64,000 nt of DNA, taken from Sthenelais limicola. Its lineage: Eukaryota; Annelida; Polychaeta; Phyllodocida; Sigalionidae. Shown here piece after piece: positions 46,501 through 61,083 of the stretch (the first letter of the stretch is position 1; each line of letters begins with the position of its first letter). Position numbers and translations under genes: made by a program. The notes under the pieces are model-generated. The model did not search any database, was not told the DNA's origin, and was given only the letters and a program-made list of their open reading frames with translations. Location of the stretch: the NCBI GenBank assembly GCA_942159475.1, contig OW804098.1:120119374-120183373 (forward strand). The letters run 5' to 3'.

Positions 46501-48560
46501 CCCACTACCCTCAGCCACATACAGGGATTACACCTTTAACACCCACCATCCATCAACCCCTGCACCCTGCAGCCTGCTACCCTCCGCCACATGCAGGGAT
46601 TACACCTTTAACACCCACCATCCATCAACCATCCCCTGCACCCTGCAGCCTGCTACCCACTACCCTCAGCCACATGCAGGGAATACACCTTTAACACCCA
46701 CCATCCATCAACCCCTGCACCCTGCACCCTGCTACCCACTACCCTCAGCCACATGCAGGGACTACACCTTTAACACCCACCATCCATCAACCCCTGCACC
46801 CTGCACCCTGCTACCCACTACCCTCAGCCACATGCAGGGACTACACCTTTAACACCCACCATCCATCAACCTACCCCTGCACCCTGCACCCTGCTACCCA
46901 CTACCCTCAGCCACATGCAGGGACTACACCTTTAACACCTACCATCCATCAACCCCTGCACCCTGCAGCCTGCTACCCACTACCCTCAGCCACATGCAGG
47001 GATTACACCTTTAACACCCACCATCCATCAACCCCTGCACCCTGCAGCCTGCTACCCACTACCCTCAGCCACATGCAGGGATTACACCTTTAACACCCAC
47101 CATCCATCAACCATCCCCTGCACCCTGCACCCTGCTACCCACTACCCTCAGCCACATGCAGGGACTACACCTTTAACACCTACCATCCATCAACCCCTGC
47201 AGCCTGCAGCCTGCTACCCACTACCCTCAGCCACATGCAGGGAATACACCTTTAACACCCACCATCCATCAACCCCTGCACCCTGCACCCTGCTACCCAC
47301 TACCCTCAGCCACATGCAGGGACTACACCTTTAACACCCACCATCCATCAACCCCTGCACCCTGCACCCTGCTACCCACTACCCTCAGCCACATGCAGGG
47401 ATTACACCTTTAACACCCACCATCCATCAACCCCTGCACCCTGCAGCCTGCTACCCACTACCCTCAGCCACATGCAGGGATTACACCTTTAACACCCACC
47501 ATCCATCAACCCCTGCACCCTGCAGCCTGCTACCCACTACCCTCAGCCACATGCAGGGATTACACCTTTAACACCCACCATCCATCAACCCCTGCACCCT
47601 GCAGCCTGCTACCCACTACCCTCAGCCACATGCAGGGACTACACCTTTAACACTCACCATCCATCAACCATCAACCCCTGCACCCTGCAGCCTGCTACCC
47701 ACTACCCTCAGCCACATGCAGGGATTACACCTTTAACACCCACCATCCATCAACCCCTGCACCCTGCAGCCTGCTACCCACTACCCTCAGCCACATGCAG
47801 GGATTACACCTTTAACACCCACCATCCATCAACCCCTGCACCCTGCAGCCTGCTACCCACTACCCTCAGCCACATGCAGGGATTACACCTTTAACACCCA
47901 CCATCCATCAACCCCTGCACCCTGCAGCCTGCTACCCACTACCCTCAGCCACATGCAGGGATTACACCTTTAACACCCACCATCCATCAACCCCTGCACC
48001 CTGCAGCCTGCTACCCACTACCCTCAGCCACATGCAGGGATTACACCTTTAACACCCACCATCCATCAACCTACCCCTGCACCCTGCAGCCTGCTACCCA
48101 CTACCCTCAGCCACATGCAGGGACTACACCTTTAACACCCACCATCCATCAACCCCTGCACCCTGCAGCCTGCTACCCACTACCCTCAGCCACATGCAGG
48201 GACTACACCTTTAACACTCACCATCCATCAACCCCTGCACCCTGCAGCCTGCTACCCACTACCCTCAGCCACATGCAGGGACTACACCTTTAACACCCAC
48301 CATCCATCAACCATCCCCTGTACCCTGCACCCTGCTACCCACTACCCTCAGCCACATGCAGGGATTACACCTTTAACACCCACCATCCATCAACCCCTGC
48401 ACCCTGCAGCCTGCTACCCACTACCCTCAGCCACATGCAGGGATTACACCTTTAACACCCACCATCCATCAACCTACCCCTGCACCCTGCAGCCTGCTAC
48501 CCACTACCCTCAGCCACATGCAGGGACTACACCTTTAACACCCACCATCCATCAACCCCT
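43600..48560. repeat. Satellite block repeated at offset 4037
   Basis: CATCAACCATCAACCCC at 43,621 and 47,658 and CCCTGTACCC at 44,284 and 48,321 share the same 4037-bp offset. Exact borders not traced. A separate offset of 4298 bp links the CACATACAGGG variants (46,521 and 50,819). Confidence 0.7.
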
Positions 48561-51500
48561 GCACCCTGCAGCCTGCTACCCACTACCCTCAGCCACATGC
48601 AGGGATTACACCTTTAACACCCACCATCCATCAACCCCTGCACCCTGCACCCTGCTACCCACTACCCTCAGCCACATGCAGGGACTACACCTTTAACACC
48701 CACCATCCATCAACCTACCCCTGCACCCTGCACCCTGCTACCCACTACCCTCAGCCACATGCAGGGACTACACCTTTAACACCCACCATCCATCAACCCC
48801 TGCACCCTGCAGCCTGCTACCCACTACCCTCAGCCACATGCAGGGATTACACCTTTAACACCCACCATCCATCAACCTACCCCTGCACCCTGCAGCCTGC
48901 TACCCACTACCCTCAGCCACATGCAGGGATTACACCTTTAACACCCACCATCCATCAACCATCCCCTGCACCCTGCAGCCTGCTACCCACTACCCTCAGC
49001 CACATGCAGGGACTACACCTTTAACACCCACCATCCATCAACCATCCCCTGCACCCTGCTACCCACTACCCTCAGCCACATGCAGGGACTACACCTTTAA
49101 CACCCACCATCCATCAACCATCCCCTGCACCCTGCAGCCTGCTACCCACTACCCTCAGCCACATGCAGGGATTACACCTTTAACACCCACCATCCATCAA
49201 CCCCTGCACCCTGCAGCCTGCTACCCACTACCCTCAGCCACATGCAGGGATTACACCTTTAACACCCACCATCCATCAACCATCCCCTGCACCCTGCACC
49301 CTGCTACCCACTACCCTCAGCCACATGCAGGGATTACACCTTTAACACCCACCATCCATCAACCCCTGCACCCTGCAGCCTGCTACCCACTACCCTCAGC
49401 CACATGCAGGGATTACACCTTTAACACCCACCATCCATCAACCCCTGCACCCTGCAGCCTGCTACCCACTACCCTCAGCCACATGCAGGGACTACACCTT
49501 TAACACTCACCATCCATCAACCATCAACCCCTGCACCCTGCAGCCTGCTACCCACTACCCTCAGCCACATGCAGGGATTACACCTTTAACACCCACCATC
49601 CATCAACCCCTGCACCCTGCAGCCTGCTACCCACTACCCTCAGCCACATGCAGGGATTACACCTTTAACACCCACCATCCATCAACCATCCCCTGCACCC
49701 TGCACCCTGCTACCCACTACCCTCAGCCACATGCAGGGATTACACCTTTAACACCCACCATCCATCAACCCCTGCACCCTGCAGCCTGCTACCCACTACC
49801 CTCAGCCACATGCAGGGATTACACCTTTAACACCCACCATCCATCAACCCCTGCACCCTGCAGCCTGCTACCCACTACCCTCAGCCACATGCAGGGATTA
49901 CACCTTTAACACCCACCATCCATCAACCCCTGCACCCTGCAGCCTGCTACCCACTACCCTCAGCCACATGCAGGGATTACACCTTTAACACCCACCATCC
50001 ATCAACCCCTGCACCCTGCAGCCTGCTACCCACTACCCTCAGCCACATGCAGGGACTCCACCTTTAACACCCACCATCCATCAACCTGCCCCTTCACCCT
50101 GCAGCCTGCTACCCACTACCCTCAGCCACATGCAGGGACTACACCTTTAACACCCACCATCCATCAACCCCTGCACCCTGCAGCCTGCTACCCACTACCC
50201 TCAGCCACATGCAGGGATTACACCTTTAACACCCACAATCCATCAACCCCTGCACCCTGCTACCCTCAGCCACATGCAGGGACTACACCTTTAACACCCA
50301 CCATCCATCAACCATCCCCTGCACCCTGCACCCTGCTACCCACTACCCTCAGCCACATGCAGGGATTACACCTTTAACACCCACCATCCATCAACCCCTG
50401 CACCCTGCAGCCTGCTACCCACTACCCTCAGCCACATGCAGGGACTACACCTTTAACACCCACCATCCATCAACCCCTGCACCCTGCAGCCTGCTACCCA
50501 CTACCCTCAGCCACATGCAGGGATTACACCTTTAACACCCACCATCCATCAACCCCTGCACCCTGCAGCCTGCTACCCACTACCCTCAGCCACATGCAGG
50601 GATTACACCTTTAACACCCACAATCCATCAACCCCTGCACCCTGCTACCCTCAGCCACATGCAGGGACTACACCTTTAACACCCACCATCCATCAACCCC
50701 TACACCCTGCAGCCTGCTACCCACTACCCTCAGCCACATGCAGGGATTACACCTTTAACACCCACCATCCATCAACCCCTGCACCCTGCAGCCTGCTACC
50801 CACTACCCTCAGCCACATACAGGGATTACACCTTTAACACCCACCATCCATCAACCCCTGCACCCTGCAGCCTGCTACCCTCCGCCACATGCAGGGATTA
50901 CACCTTTAACACCCACCATCCATCAACCATCCCCTGCACCCTGCAGCCTGCTACCCACTACCCTCAGCCACATGCAGGGAATACACCTTTAACACCCACC
51001 ATCCATCAACCCCTGCACCCTGCACCCTGCTACCCACTACCCTCAGCCACATGCAGGGACTACACCTTTAACACCCACCATCCATCAACCCCTGCACCCT
51101 GCAGCCTGCTACCCACTACCCTCAGCCACATGCAGGGACTACACCTTTAACACCCACCATCCATCAACCCCTGCAACCTGCAGCCAGCTACCCACTACCC
51201 TCAGCCACATGCAGGGATTACACCTTTAACACCCACCATCCATCAACCCCTGCACCCTGCAGCCTGCAGCCAGCTACCCACTACCCTCAGCCACATGCAG
51301 GGATTACACCTTTAACACCCACCATCCATCAACCCCTGCACCCTGCACCCTGCTACCCACTACCCTCAGCCACATGCAGGGACTACACCTATAACACCCA
51401 CCATCCATCAACCCCTGCACCCTGCAGCCTGCTACCCACTACCCTCAGCCACATGCAGGGACTACACCTTTAACACCCACCATCCATCAACCCCTGCACC

Positions 51501-54419
51501 CTGCAGCCTGCTACCCACTACCCTCAGCCACATGCAGGGATTACACCTTTAACACCCACCATCCATCAACCCCTGCACCCTGCTACCCTCAGCCACATGC
51601 AGGGACTACACCTTTAACACCCACCATCCATCAACCCCTGCACCCTGCAGCCTGCTCCCCACTACCCTCAGCCACATGCAGGGATTACACCTTTAACACC
51701 CACCATCCATCAACCCCTGCACCCTGCAGCCTGCTACCCACTACCCTCAGCCACATGCAGGGATTACACCTTTAACACCCACCATCCATCAACCCCTGCA
51801 CCCTGCAGCCTGCTACCCTCCGCCACATGCAGGGATTACACCTTTAACACCCACCATCCATCAACCATCCCCTGCACCCTGCAGCCTGCTACCCACTACC
51901 CTCAGCCACATGCAGGGATTACACCTTTAACACCCACCATCCATCAACCCCTGCACCCTGCACCCTGCTACCCACTACCCTCAGCCACATGCAGGGATTA
52001 CACCTTTAACACCCACCATCCATCAACCATCCCCTGCACCCTGCACCCTGCTACCCACTACCCTCAGCCACATGCAGGGACTACACCTTTAACACCCACC
52101 ATCCATCAACCATCCCCTGCAGCCTGCAGCCTGCTACCCACTACCCTCAGCCACATGCAGGGATTACACCTTTAACACCCACCATCCATCAACCCCTGCA
52201 CCCTGCACCCTGCTACCCACTACCCTCAGCCACATGCAGAGATTACACCTTTAACACCCACCATCCATCAACCATCCCCTGCACCCTGCAGCCTGCTACC
52301 CACTACCCTCAGCCACATGCAGGGACTACACCTTTAACACCCACCATCCATCAACCATCCCCTGCACCCTGCAGCCTGCTACCCACTACCCTCAGCCACA
52401 TGCAGGGACTACACCTTTAACACCCACCATCCATCAACCATCCCCTGCACCCTGCAGCCTGCTACCCACTACCCTCAGCCACATGCAGGGATTACACCTT
52501 TAACACCCACCATCCATCAACCATCCCCTGCACCCTGCAGCCTGCTACCCACTACCCTCAACCACATGCAGGGATTACACCTTTAACACCCACCATCCAT
52601 CAACCATCCCCTGCACCCTGCAGCCTGCTACCCTCAGCCACATGCAGGGATTACACCTTTAACACCCACCATCCATCAACCCCTGCACCCTGCAGCCTGC
52701 TACCCACTACCCTCAGCCACATGCAGGGGCTACACCTTTAACACCCACCATCCATCAACCCCTGCACCCTGCAGCCTGCTACCCACTACCCTTAGCCACA
52801 TGCAGGGACTACACCTTTAACACCCACCATCCATCAACCATCCCCTGCACCCTGCAGCCTGCTACCCACTACCCTCAGCCACATGCAGGGACTACACCTT
52901 TAACACCCACCATCCATCAACCAACCCCTGCCCCCTGCAGCCTGCAGCCCACTACCCTCAGCCACATGCAGGGACTACACCTTTAACACCCACCATCCAT
53001 CAACCCCTGCACCCTGCAGCCTGCTACCCACTACCCTCAGCCACATGCAGGGATTACACCTTTAACACCCACCATCCATCAACCATCCCCTGCACCCTGC
53101 AGCCTGCTACCCACTACCCTCAGCCACATGCAGGGATTACACCTTTAACACCCACCATCCATCAACCAACCCCTGCCCCCTGCAGCCTGCTACCCACTAC
53201 CCTCAGCCACATGCAGGGATTACACCTTTAACACCCACCATCCATCAACCAACCCCTGCCCCCTGCACCCTGCTACCCACTACCCTCAGCCACATGCAGG
53301 GATTACACCTTTAACACCCACCATCCATCAACCATCCCCTGCACCCTGCAGCCTGCAGCCTGCTACCCACTACCCTCAGCCACATGCAGGGATTACACCT
53401 TTAACACCCACCATCCATCAACCATCCCCTGCACCCTGCAGCCTGCTACCCACTACCCTCAGCCACATGCAGGGATTACACCTTTAACACCCACCATCCA
53501 TCAACCAACCCCTGCCCCCTGCAGCCTGCAGCCCACTACCCTCAGCCACATGCAGGGATTACACCTTTAACACCCACCATCCATCAACCCCTGCACCCTG
53601 CAGCCTGCTACCCACTACCCTCAGCCACATGCAGGGATTACACCTTTAACACCCACCATCCATCAACCCCTGCACCCTGCAGCCTGCTACCCACTACCCT
53701 CAGCCACATGCAGGGATTACACCTTTAACACCCACCATCCATCAACCATCCCCTGCACCCTGCAGCCTGCTACCCACTACCCTCAGCCACATGCAGGGAC
53801 TACACCTTTAACACCCACCATCCATCAACCCCTGCACCCTGCAGCCTGCTACCCACTACCCTCAGCCACATGCAGGGATTACACCTTTAACACCCACCAT
53901 CCATCAACCCCTGCACCCTGCAGCCTGCTACCCACTACCCTCAGCCACATGCAGGGACTACACCTTTAACACCCACCATCCATCAACCCCTGCACCCTGC
54001 AGCCTGCTACCCTCAGCCACATGCAGGGATTACACCTTTAACACCCACCATCCATCAACCCCTGCACCCTGCAGCCTGCTACCCACTACCCTCAGCTACA
54101 TGCAGGGATTACACCTTTAACACCCACCATCCATCAACCCCTGCACCCTGCAGCCTGCTACCCTCAGCCACATGCAGGGATTACACCTTTAACACCCACC
54201 ATCCATCAACCATCTTCTGCACCCTGCAGCCTGCTACCCACTACCCTCAGCCACATGCAGGGATTACACCTTTAACACCCACCATCCATCAACCTACCCC
54301 TGCACCCTGCACCCTGCTACCCACTACCCTCAGCCACATGCAGGGACTACACCTTTAACACCCACCATCCATCAACCCCTGCACCCTGCAGCCTGCTACC
54401 CACTACCCTCAGCCACATG

Positions 54420-57400
54420 CAGGGACTACACCTTTAACACCCACCATCCATCAACCCCTGCACCCTGCAGCCTGCTACCCACTACCCTCAGCCACATGCA
54501 GGGATTACACCTTTAACACCCACCATCCATCAACCCCTGCACCCTGCAGCCTGCTACCCTCTACCCTCAGCCACATGCAGGGACTACACCTTTAACACCC
54601 ACCATCCATCAACCCCTGCACCCTGCAGCCTGCTACCCACTACCCTCAGCCACATGCAGGGACTACACCTTTAACACCCACCATCCATCAACCCCTGCAC
54701 CCTGCAGCCTGCTACCCACTACCCTCAGCCACATGCAGGGATTACACCTTTAACACCCACCATCCATCAACCCCTGCACCCTGCAGCCTGCTACCCTCTA
54801 CCCTCAGCCACATGCAGGGACTACACCTTTAACACCCACCATCCATCAGCCCCTGCACCCTGCAGCCTGCTACCCACTACCCTCAGCCACATGCAGGGAT
54901 TACACCTTTAACACCCGCCATCCATCAACCATCCCCTGCACCCTGCAGCCTGCTACCCTCAGCCACATGCAGGGATTACACCTTTAACACCCACCATCCA
55001 TCAACCCCTGCACCCTGCACCCTGCAGCCTGCTACCCGCTACCCTCAGCCACATGCAGGGACTACACCTTTAACACCCACCATCCATCAACCATCCCCTG
55101 CACCCTGCAGCCTGCTACCCACTACCCTCAGCCACATGCAGGGACTACACCTTTAACACCCACCATCCATCAACCATCCCCTGCACCCTGCAGCCTGCTA
55201 CCCACTACCCTCAGCCACATGCAGGGATTACACCTTTAACACCCACAATCCATCAACCTACCCCTGCACCCTGCAGCCTGGTACCCTCAGCCACATGCAG
55301 GGATTACACCTTTAACACCCACCATCCATCAACCTACCCCTGCACCCTGCAGCCTGCTACCCTCAGCCACATGCAGGGACTACACCTTTAACACCCACCA
55401 TCCATCAACCCCTGCAGCCTGCAGCCTGCTACCCACTACCCTCAGCCACATGCAGGGATTACACCTTTAACACCCACCATCCATCAACCCCTGCACCCTG
55501 CAGCCTGCTACCCACTACCCTCAGCCACATGCAGGGACTACACCTTTAACACCCACCATCCATCAACCTACCCCTGCACCCTGCAGCCTGCTACCTACTA
55601 CCCTCAGCCACATGCAGGGACTACACCTTTAACACCCACCATCCATCAACCACTGCACCCTGCAGCCTGCTACCCAGTACCCTCAGCCACATGCAGGGAC
55701 TACACCTTTAACACCCACAATCCATCAACCCCTGCACCCTGCAGCCTGCTACCCTCAGCCACATGCAGGGACTACACCTTTAACACCCACCAGCCATCAA
55801 CCATCCCCTGCTCCCTGCAGCCTGCTACCCACTACCCTCAGCCACATGCAGGGATTACACCTTTAACACCCACCATCCATCAACCCCTGCACCCTGCAGC
55901 CTGCTACCCACTACCCTCAGCCACATGCAGGGATTACACCTTTAACACCCACCATCCATCAACCATCCCCTGCACCCTTCACCCTGCTACCCACTACCCT
56001 CAGCCACATGCAGGGACTACACCTTTAACACCCACCATCCATCAACCATCCCCTGCACCCTGCACCCTGCTACCCACTACCCTCAGCCACATGCAGGGAT
56101 TACACCTTTAACACCCACCATCCATCAACCATCCCCTGCACCCTGCAGCCTGCTACCCACTACCCTCAGCCACATGCAGGGACTACACCTTTAACACCCA
56201 CCATCCATCAACCATCCCCTGCACCCTGCAGCCTGCTACCCACTACCCTCAGCCACATGCAGGGACTACACCTTTAACACCCACCATCCATCAACCATCC
56301 CCTGCACACTGCAGCCTGCTACCCACTACCCTCAGCCACATGCAGGGATTACACCTTTAACACCCACCATCCATCAACCATCCCCTGCACCCTGCAGCCT
56401 GCTACCCACTACCCTCAGCCACATGCAGGGACTACACCTTTAACACCCACCATCCATCAACCCCTGCACCCTGCAGCCTGCTACCCACTACCCTTAGCCA
56501 CATGCAGGGACTACACCTTTAACACCCACCATCCATCAACCATCCCCTGCACCCTGCAGCCTGCTACCCACTACCCTCAGCCACATGCAGGGATTACACC
56601 TTTAACACCCACCATCCATCAACCCCTGCACCCTGCAGCCTGCTACCCACTACCCTCAGCCACATGCAGGGATTACACCTTTAACACCCACCATCCATCA
56701 ATCCCTGCACCCTGCTACCCACTACCCTCAGCCACATGCAGGGACTACACCTTTAACACCCACCATCCATCAACCCCTGCACCCTGCAGCCTACTACCCA
56801 CTACCCTCAGCCACATGCAGGGATTACACCTTTAACACCCACCATCCATCAACCCCTGCACCCTGCAGCCTGCTACCCACTACCCTCAGCTACATGCAGG
56901 GATTACACCTTTAACACCCACCATCCATCAACCCCTGCACCCTGCAGCCTGCTACCCTCAGCCACATGCAGGGATTACACCTTTAACACCCACCATCCAT
57001 CAACCATCCCCTGCACCCTGCAGCCTGCTACCCACTACCCTCAGCCACATGCAGGGATTACACCTTTAACACCCACCATCCATCAACCCCTGCACCCTGC
57101 AGCCTGCTACCCTCTACCCTCAGCCACATGCAGGGACTACACCTTTAACACCCACCATCCATCAACCCCTGCACCCTGCAGCCTGCTACCCACTACCCTC
57201 AGCCACATGCAGGGATTACACCTTTAACACCCACCATCCATCAACCCCTGCACCCTGCAGCCTGCTACCCTCTACCCTCAGCCACATGCAGGGACTACAC
57301 CTTTAACACCCACCATCCATCAACCCCTGCACCCTGCAGCCTGCTACCCACTACCCTCAGCCACATGCAGGGATTACACCTTTAACACCCACCATCCATC

Positions 57401-60400
57401 AACCCCTGCACCCTGTACCCTGCAGCCTGCTACCCGCTACCCTCAGCCACATGCAGGGATTACACCTTTAACACCCACCATCCATCAACCATCCCCTGCA
57501 CCCTGCAGCCTGCTACCCACTACCCTCAGCCACATGCAGGGACTACACCTTTAACACCCACCATCCATCAACCATCCCCTGCACCCTGCAGCCTGCTACC
57601 CACTACCCTCAGCCACATGCAGGGATTACACCTTTAACACCCACCATCCATCAACCCCTGCACCCTGCAGCCTGCTACCCTCTACCCTCAGCCACATGCA
57701 GGGACTACACCTTTAACACCCACCATCCATCAACCCCTGCACCCTGCAGCCTGCTACCCACTACCCTCAGCCACATGCAGGGATTACACCTTTAACACCC
57801 ACCATCCATCAACCCCTGCACCCTGTACCCTGCAGCCTGCTACCCGCTACCCTCAGCCACATGCAGGGATTACACCTTTAACACCCACCATCCATCAACC
57901 CCTGCACCCTGCAGCCTGCTACCCACTACCCTCAGCCACATGCAGGGATTACACCTTTAACACCCACCATCCATCAACCCCTGCACCCTGCAGCCTGCTA
58001 CCCTCTACCCTCAGCCACATGCAGGGACTACACCTTTAACACCCACCATCCATCAACCCCTGCACCCTGCAGCCTGCTACCCACTACCCTCAGCCACATG
58101 CAGGGACTACACCTTTAACACCCACCATCCATCAACCCCTGCACCCTGCAGCCTGCTACCCACTACCCTCAGCCACATGCAGGGATTACACCTTTAACAC
58201 CCACCATCCATCAACCCCTGCACCCTGCAGCCTGCTACCCTCTACCCTCAGCCACATGCAGGGACTACACCTTTAACACCCACCATCCATCAGCCCCTGC
58301 ACCCTGCAGCCTGCTACCCACTACCCTCAGCCACATGCAGGGATTACACCTTTAACACCCGCCATCCATCAACCATCCCCTGCACCCTGCAGCCTGCTAC
58401 CCTCAGCCACATGCAGGGATTACACCTTTAACACCCACCATCCATCAACCCCTGCACCCTGCACCCTGCAGCCTGCTACCCGCTACCCTCAGCCACATGC
58501 AGGGACTACACCTTTAACACCCACCATCCATCAACCATCCCCTGCACCCTGCAGCCTGCTACCCACTACCCTCAGCCACATGCAGGGACTACACCTTTAA
58601 CACCCACCATCCATCAACCATCCCCTGCACCCTGCAGCCTGCTACCCACTACCCTCAGCCACATGCAGGGATTACACCTTTAACACCCACAATCCATCAA
58701 CCTACCCCTGCACCCTGCAGCCTGGTACCCTCAGCCACATGCAGGGATTACACCTTTAACACCCACCATCCATCAACCTACCCCTGCACCCTGCAGCCTG
58801 CTACCCTCAGCCACATGCAGGGACTACACCTTTAACACCCACCATCCATCAACCCCTGCAGCCTGCAGCCTGCTACCCACTACCCTCAGCCACATGCAGG
58901 GATTACACCTTTAACACCCACCATCCATCAACCCCTGCACCCTGCAGCCTGCTACCCACTACCCTCAGCCACATGCAGGGACTACACCTTTAACACCCAC
59001 CATCCATCAACCTACCCCTGCACCCTGCAGCCTGCTACCTACTACCCTCAGCCACATGCAGGGACTACACCTTTAACACCCACCATCCATCAACCACTGC
59101 ACCCTGCAGCCTGCTACCCAGTACCCTCAGCCACATGCAGGGACTACACCTTTAACACCCACAATCCATCAACCCCTGCACCCTGCAGCCTGCTACCCTC
59201 AGCCACATGCAGGGACTACACCTTTAACACCCACCAGCCATCAACCATCCCCTGCTCCCTGCAGCCTGCTACCCACTACCCTCAGCCACATGCAGGGATT
59301 ACACCTTTAACACCCACCATCCATCAACCCCTGCACCCTGCAGCCTGCTACCCACTACCCTCAGCCACATGCAGGGATTACACCTTTAACACCCACCATC
59401 CATCAACCATCCCCTGCACCCTTCACCCTGCTACCCACTACCCTCAGCCACATGCAGGGACTACACCTTTAACACCCACCATCCATCAACCATCCCCTGC
59501 ACCCTGCACCCTGCTACCCACTACCCTCAGCCACATGCAGGGATTACACCTTTAACACCCACCATCCATCAACCATCCCCTGCACCCTGCAGCCTGCTAC
59601 CCACTACCCTCAGCCACATGCAGGGACTACACCTTTAACACCCACCATCCATCAACCATCCCCTGCACCCTGCAGCCTGCTACCCACTACCCTCAGCCAC
59701 ATGCAGGGACTACACCTTTAACACCCACCATCCATCAACCATCCCCTGCACACTGCAGCCTGCTACCCACTACCCTCAGCCACATGCAGGGATTACACCT
59801 TTAACACCCACCATCCATCAACCATCCCCTGCACCCTGCAGCCTGCTACCCACTACCCTCAGCCACATGCAGGGACTACACCTTTAACACCCACCATCCA
59901 TCAACCCCTGCACCCTGCAGCCTGCTACCCACTACCCTTAGCCACATGCAGGGACTACACCTTTAACACCCACCATCCATCAACCATCCCCTGCACCCTG
60001 CAGCCTGCTACCCACTACCCTCAGCCACATGCAGGGATTACACCTTTAACACCCACCATCCATCAACCCCTGCACCCTGCAGCCTGCTACCCACTACCCT
60101 CAGCCACATGCAGGGATTACACCTTTAACACCCACCATCCATCAATCCCTGCACCCTGCTACCCACTACCCTCAGCCACATGCAGGGACTACACCTTTAA
60201 CACCCACCATCCATCAACCCCTGCACCCTGCAGCCTACTACCCACTACCCTCAGCCACATGCAGGGATTACACCTTTAACACCCACCATCCATCAACCCC
60301 TGCACCCTGCAGCCTGCTACCCACTACCCTCAGCTACATGCAGGGATTACACCTTTAACACCCACCATCCATCAACCCCTGCACCCTGCAGCCTGCTACC

Positions 60401-61083
60401 CTCAGCCACATGCAGGGATTACACCTTTAACACCCACCATCCATCAACCATCCCCTGCACCCTGCAGCCTGCTACCCACTACCCTCAGCCACATGCAGGG
60501 ATTACACCTTTAACACCCACCATCCATCAACCCCTGCACCCTGCAGCCTGCTACCCTCTACCCTCAGCCACATGCAGGGACTACACCTTTAACACCCACC
60601 ATCCATCAACCCCTGCACCCTGCAGCCTGCTACCCACTACCCTCAGCCACATGCAGGGATTACACCTTTAACACCCACCATCCATCAACCCCTGCACCCT
60701 GCAGCCTGCTACCCTCTACCCTCAGCCACATGCAGGGACTACACCTTTAACACCCACCATCCATCAACCCCTGCACCCTGCAGCCTGCTACCCACTACCC
60801 TCAGCCACATGCAGGGATTACACCTTTAACACCCACCATCCATCAACCCCTGCACCCTGTACCCTGCAGCCTGCTACCCGCTACCCTCAGCCACATGCAG
60901 GGATTACACCTTTAACACCCACCATCCATCAACCATCCCCTGCACCCTGCAGCCTGCTACCCACTACCCTCAGCCACATGCAGGGACTACACCTTTAACA
61001 CCCACCATCCATCAACCATCCCCTGCACCCTGCAGCCTGCTACCCACTACCCTCAGCCACATGCAGGGATTACACCTTTAACA
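54420..61083. repeat. Satellite block duplicated at offset 3444
   Basis: Markers at +3444: CATCAGCCCCTG (54,847 and 58,291), CACCCGCCATCC (54,917 and 58,361), CAACCACTGCACC (55,651 and 59,095), CACCAGCCATC (55,791 and 59,235), GCACACTGCAG (56,306 and 59,750), CATCAATCCC (56,701 and 60,145), CCCTGTACCCTGCAG (57,411 and 60,855). First copy about 54,420-57,640, second 57,865-61,083. Part of it recurs again at 61.1-61.8 kb (offset 2398-2477, differing by one 79-bp unit) and at 62.4-63.0 kb (a further 1381 bp). Confidence 0.88.
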
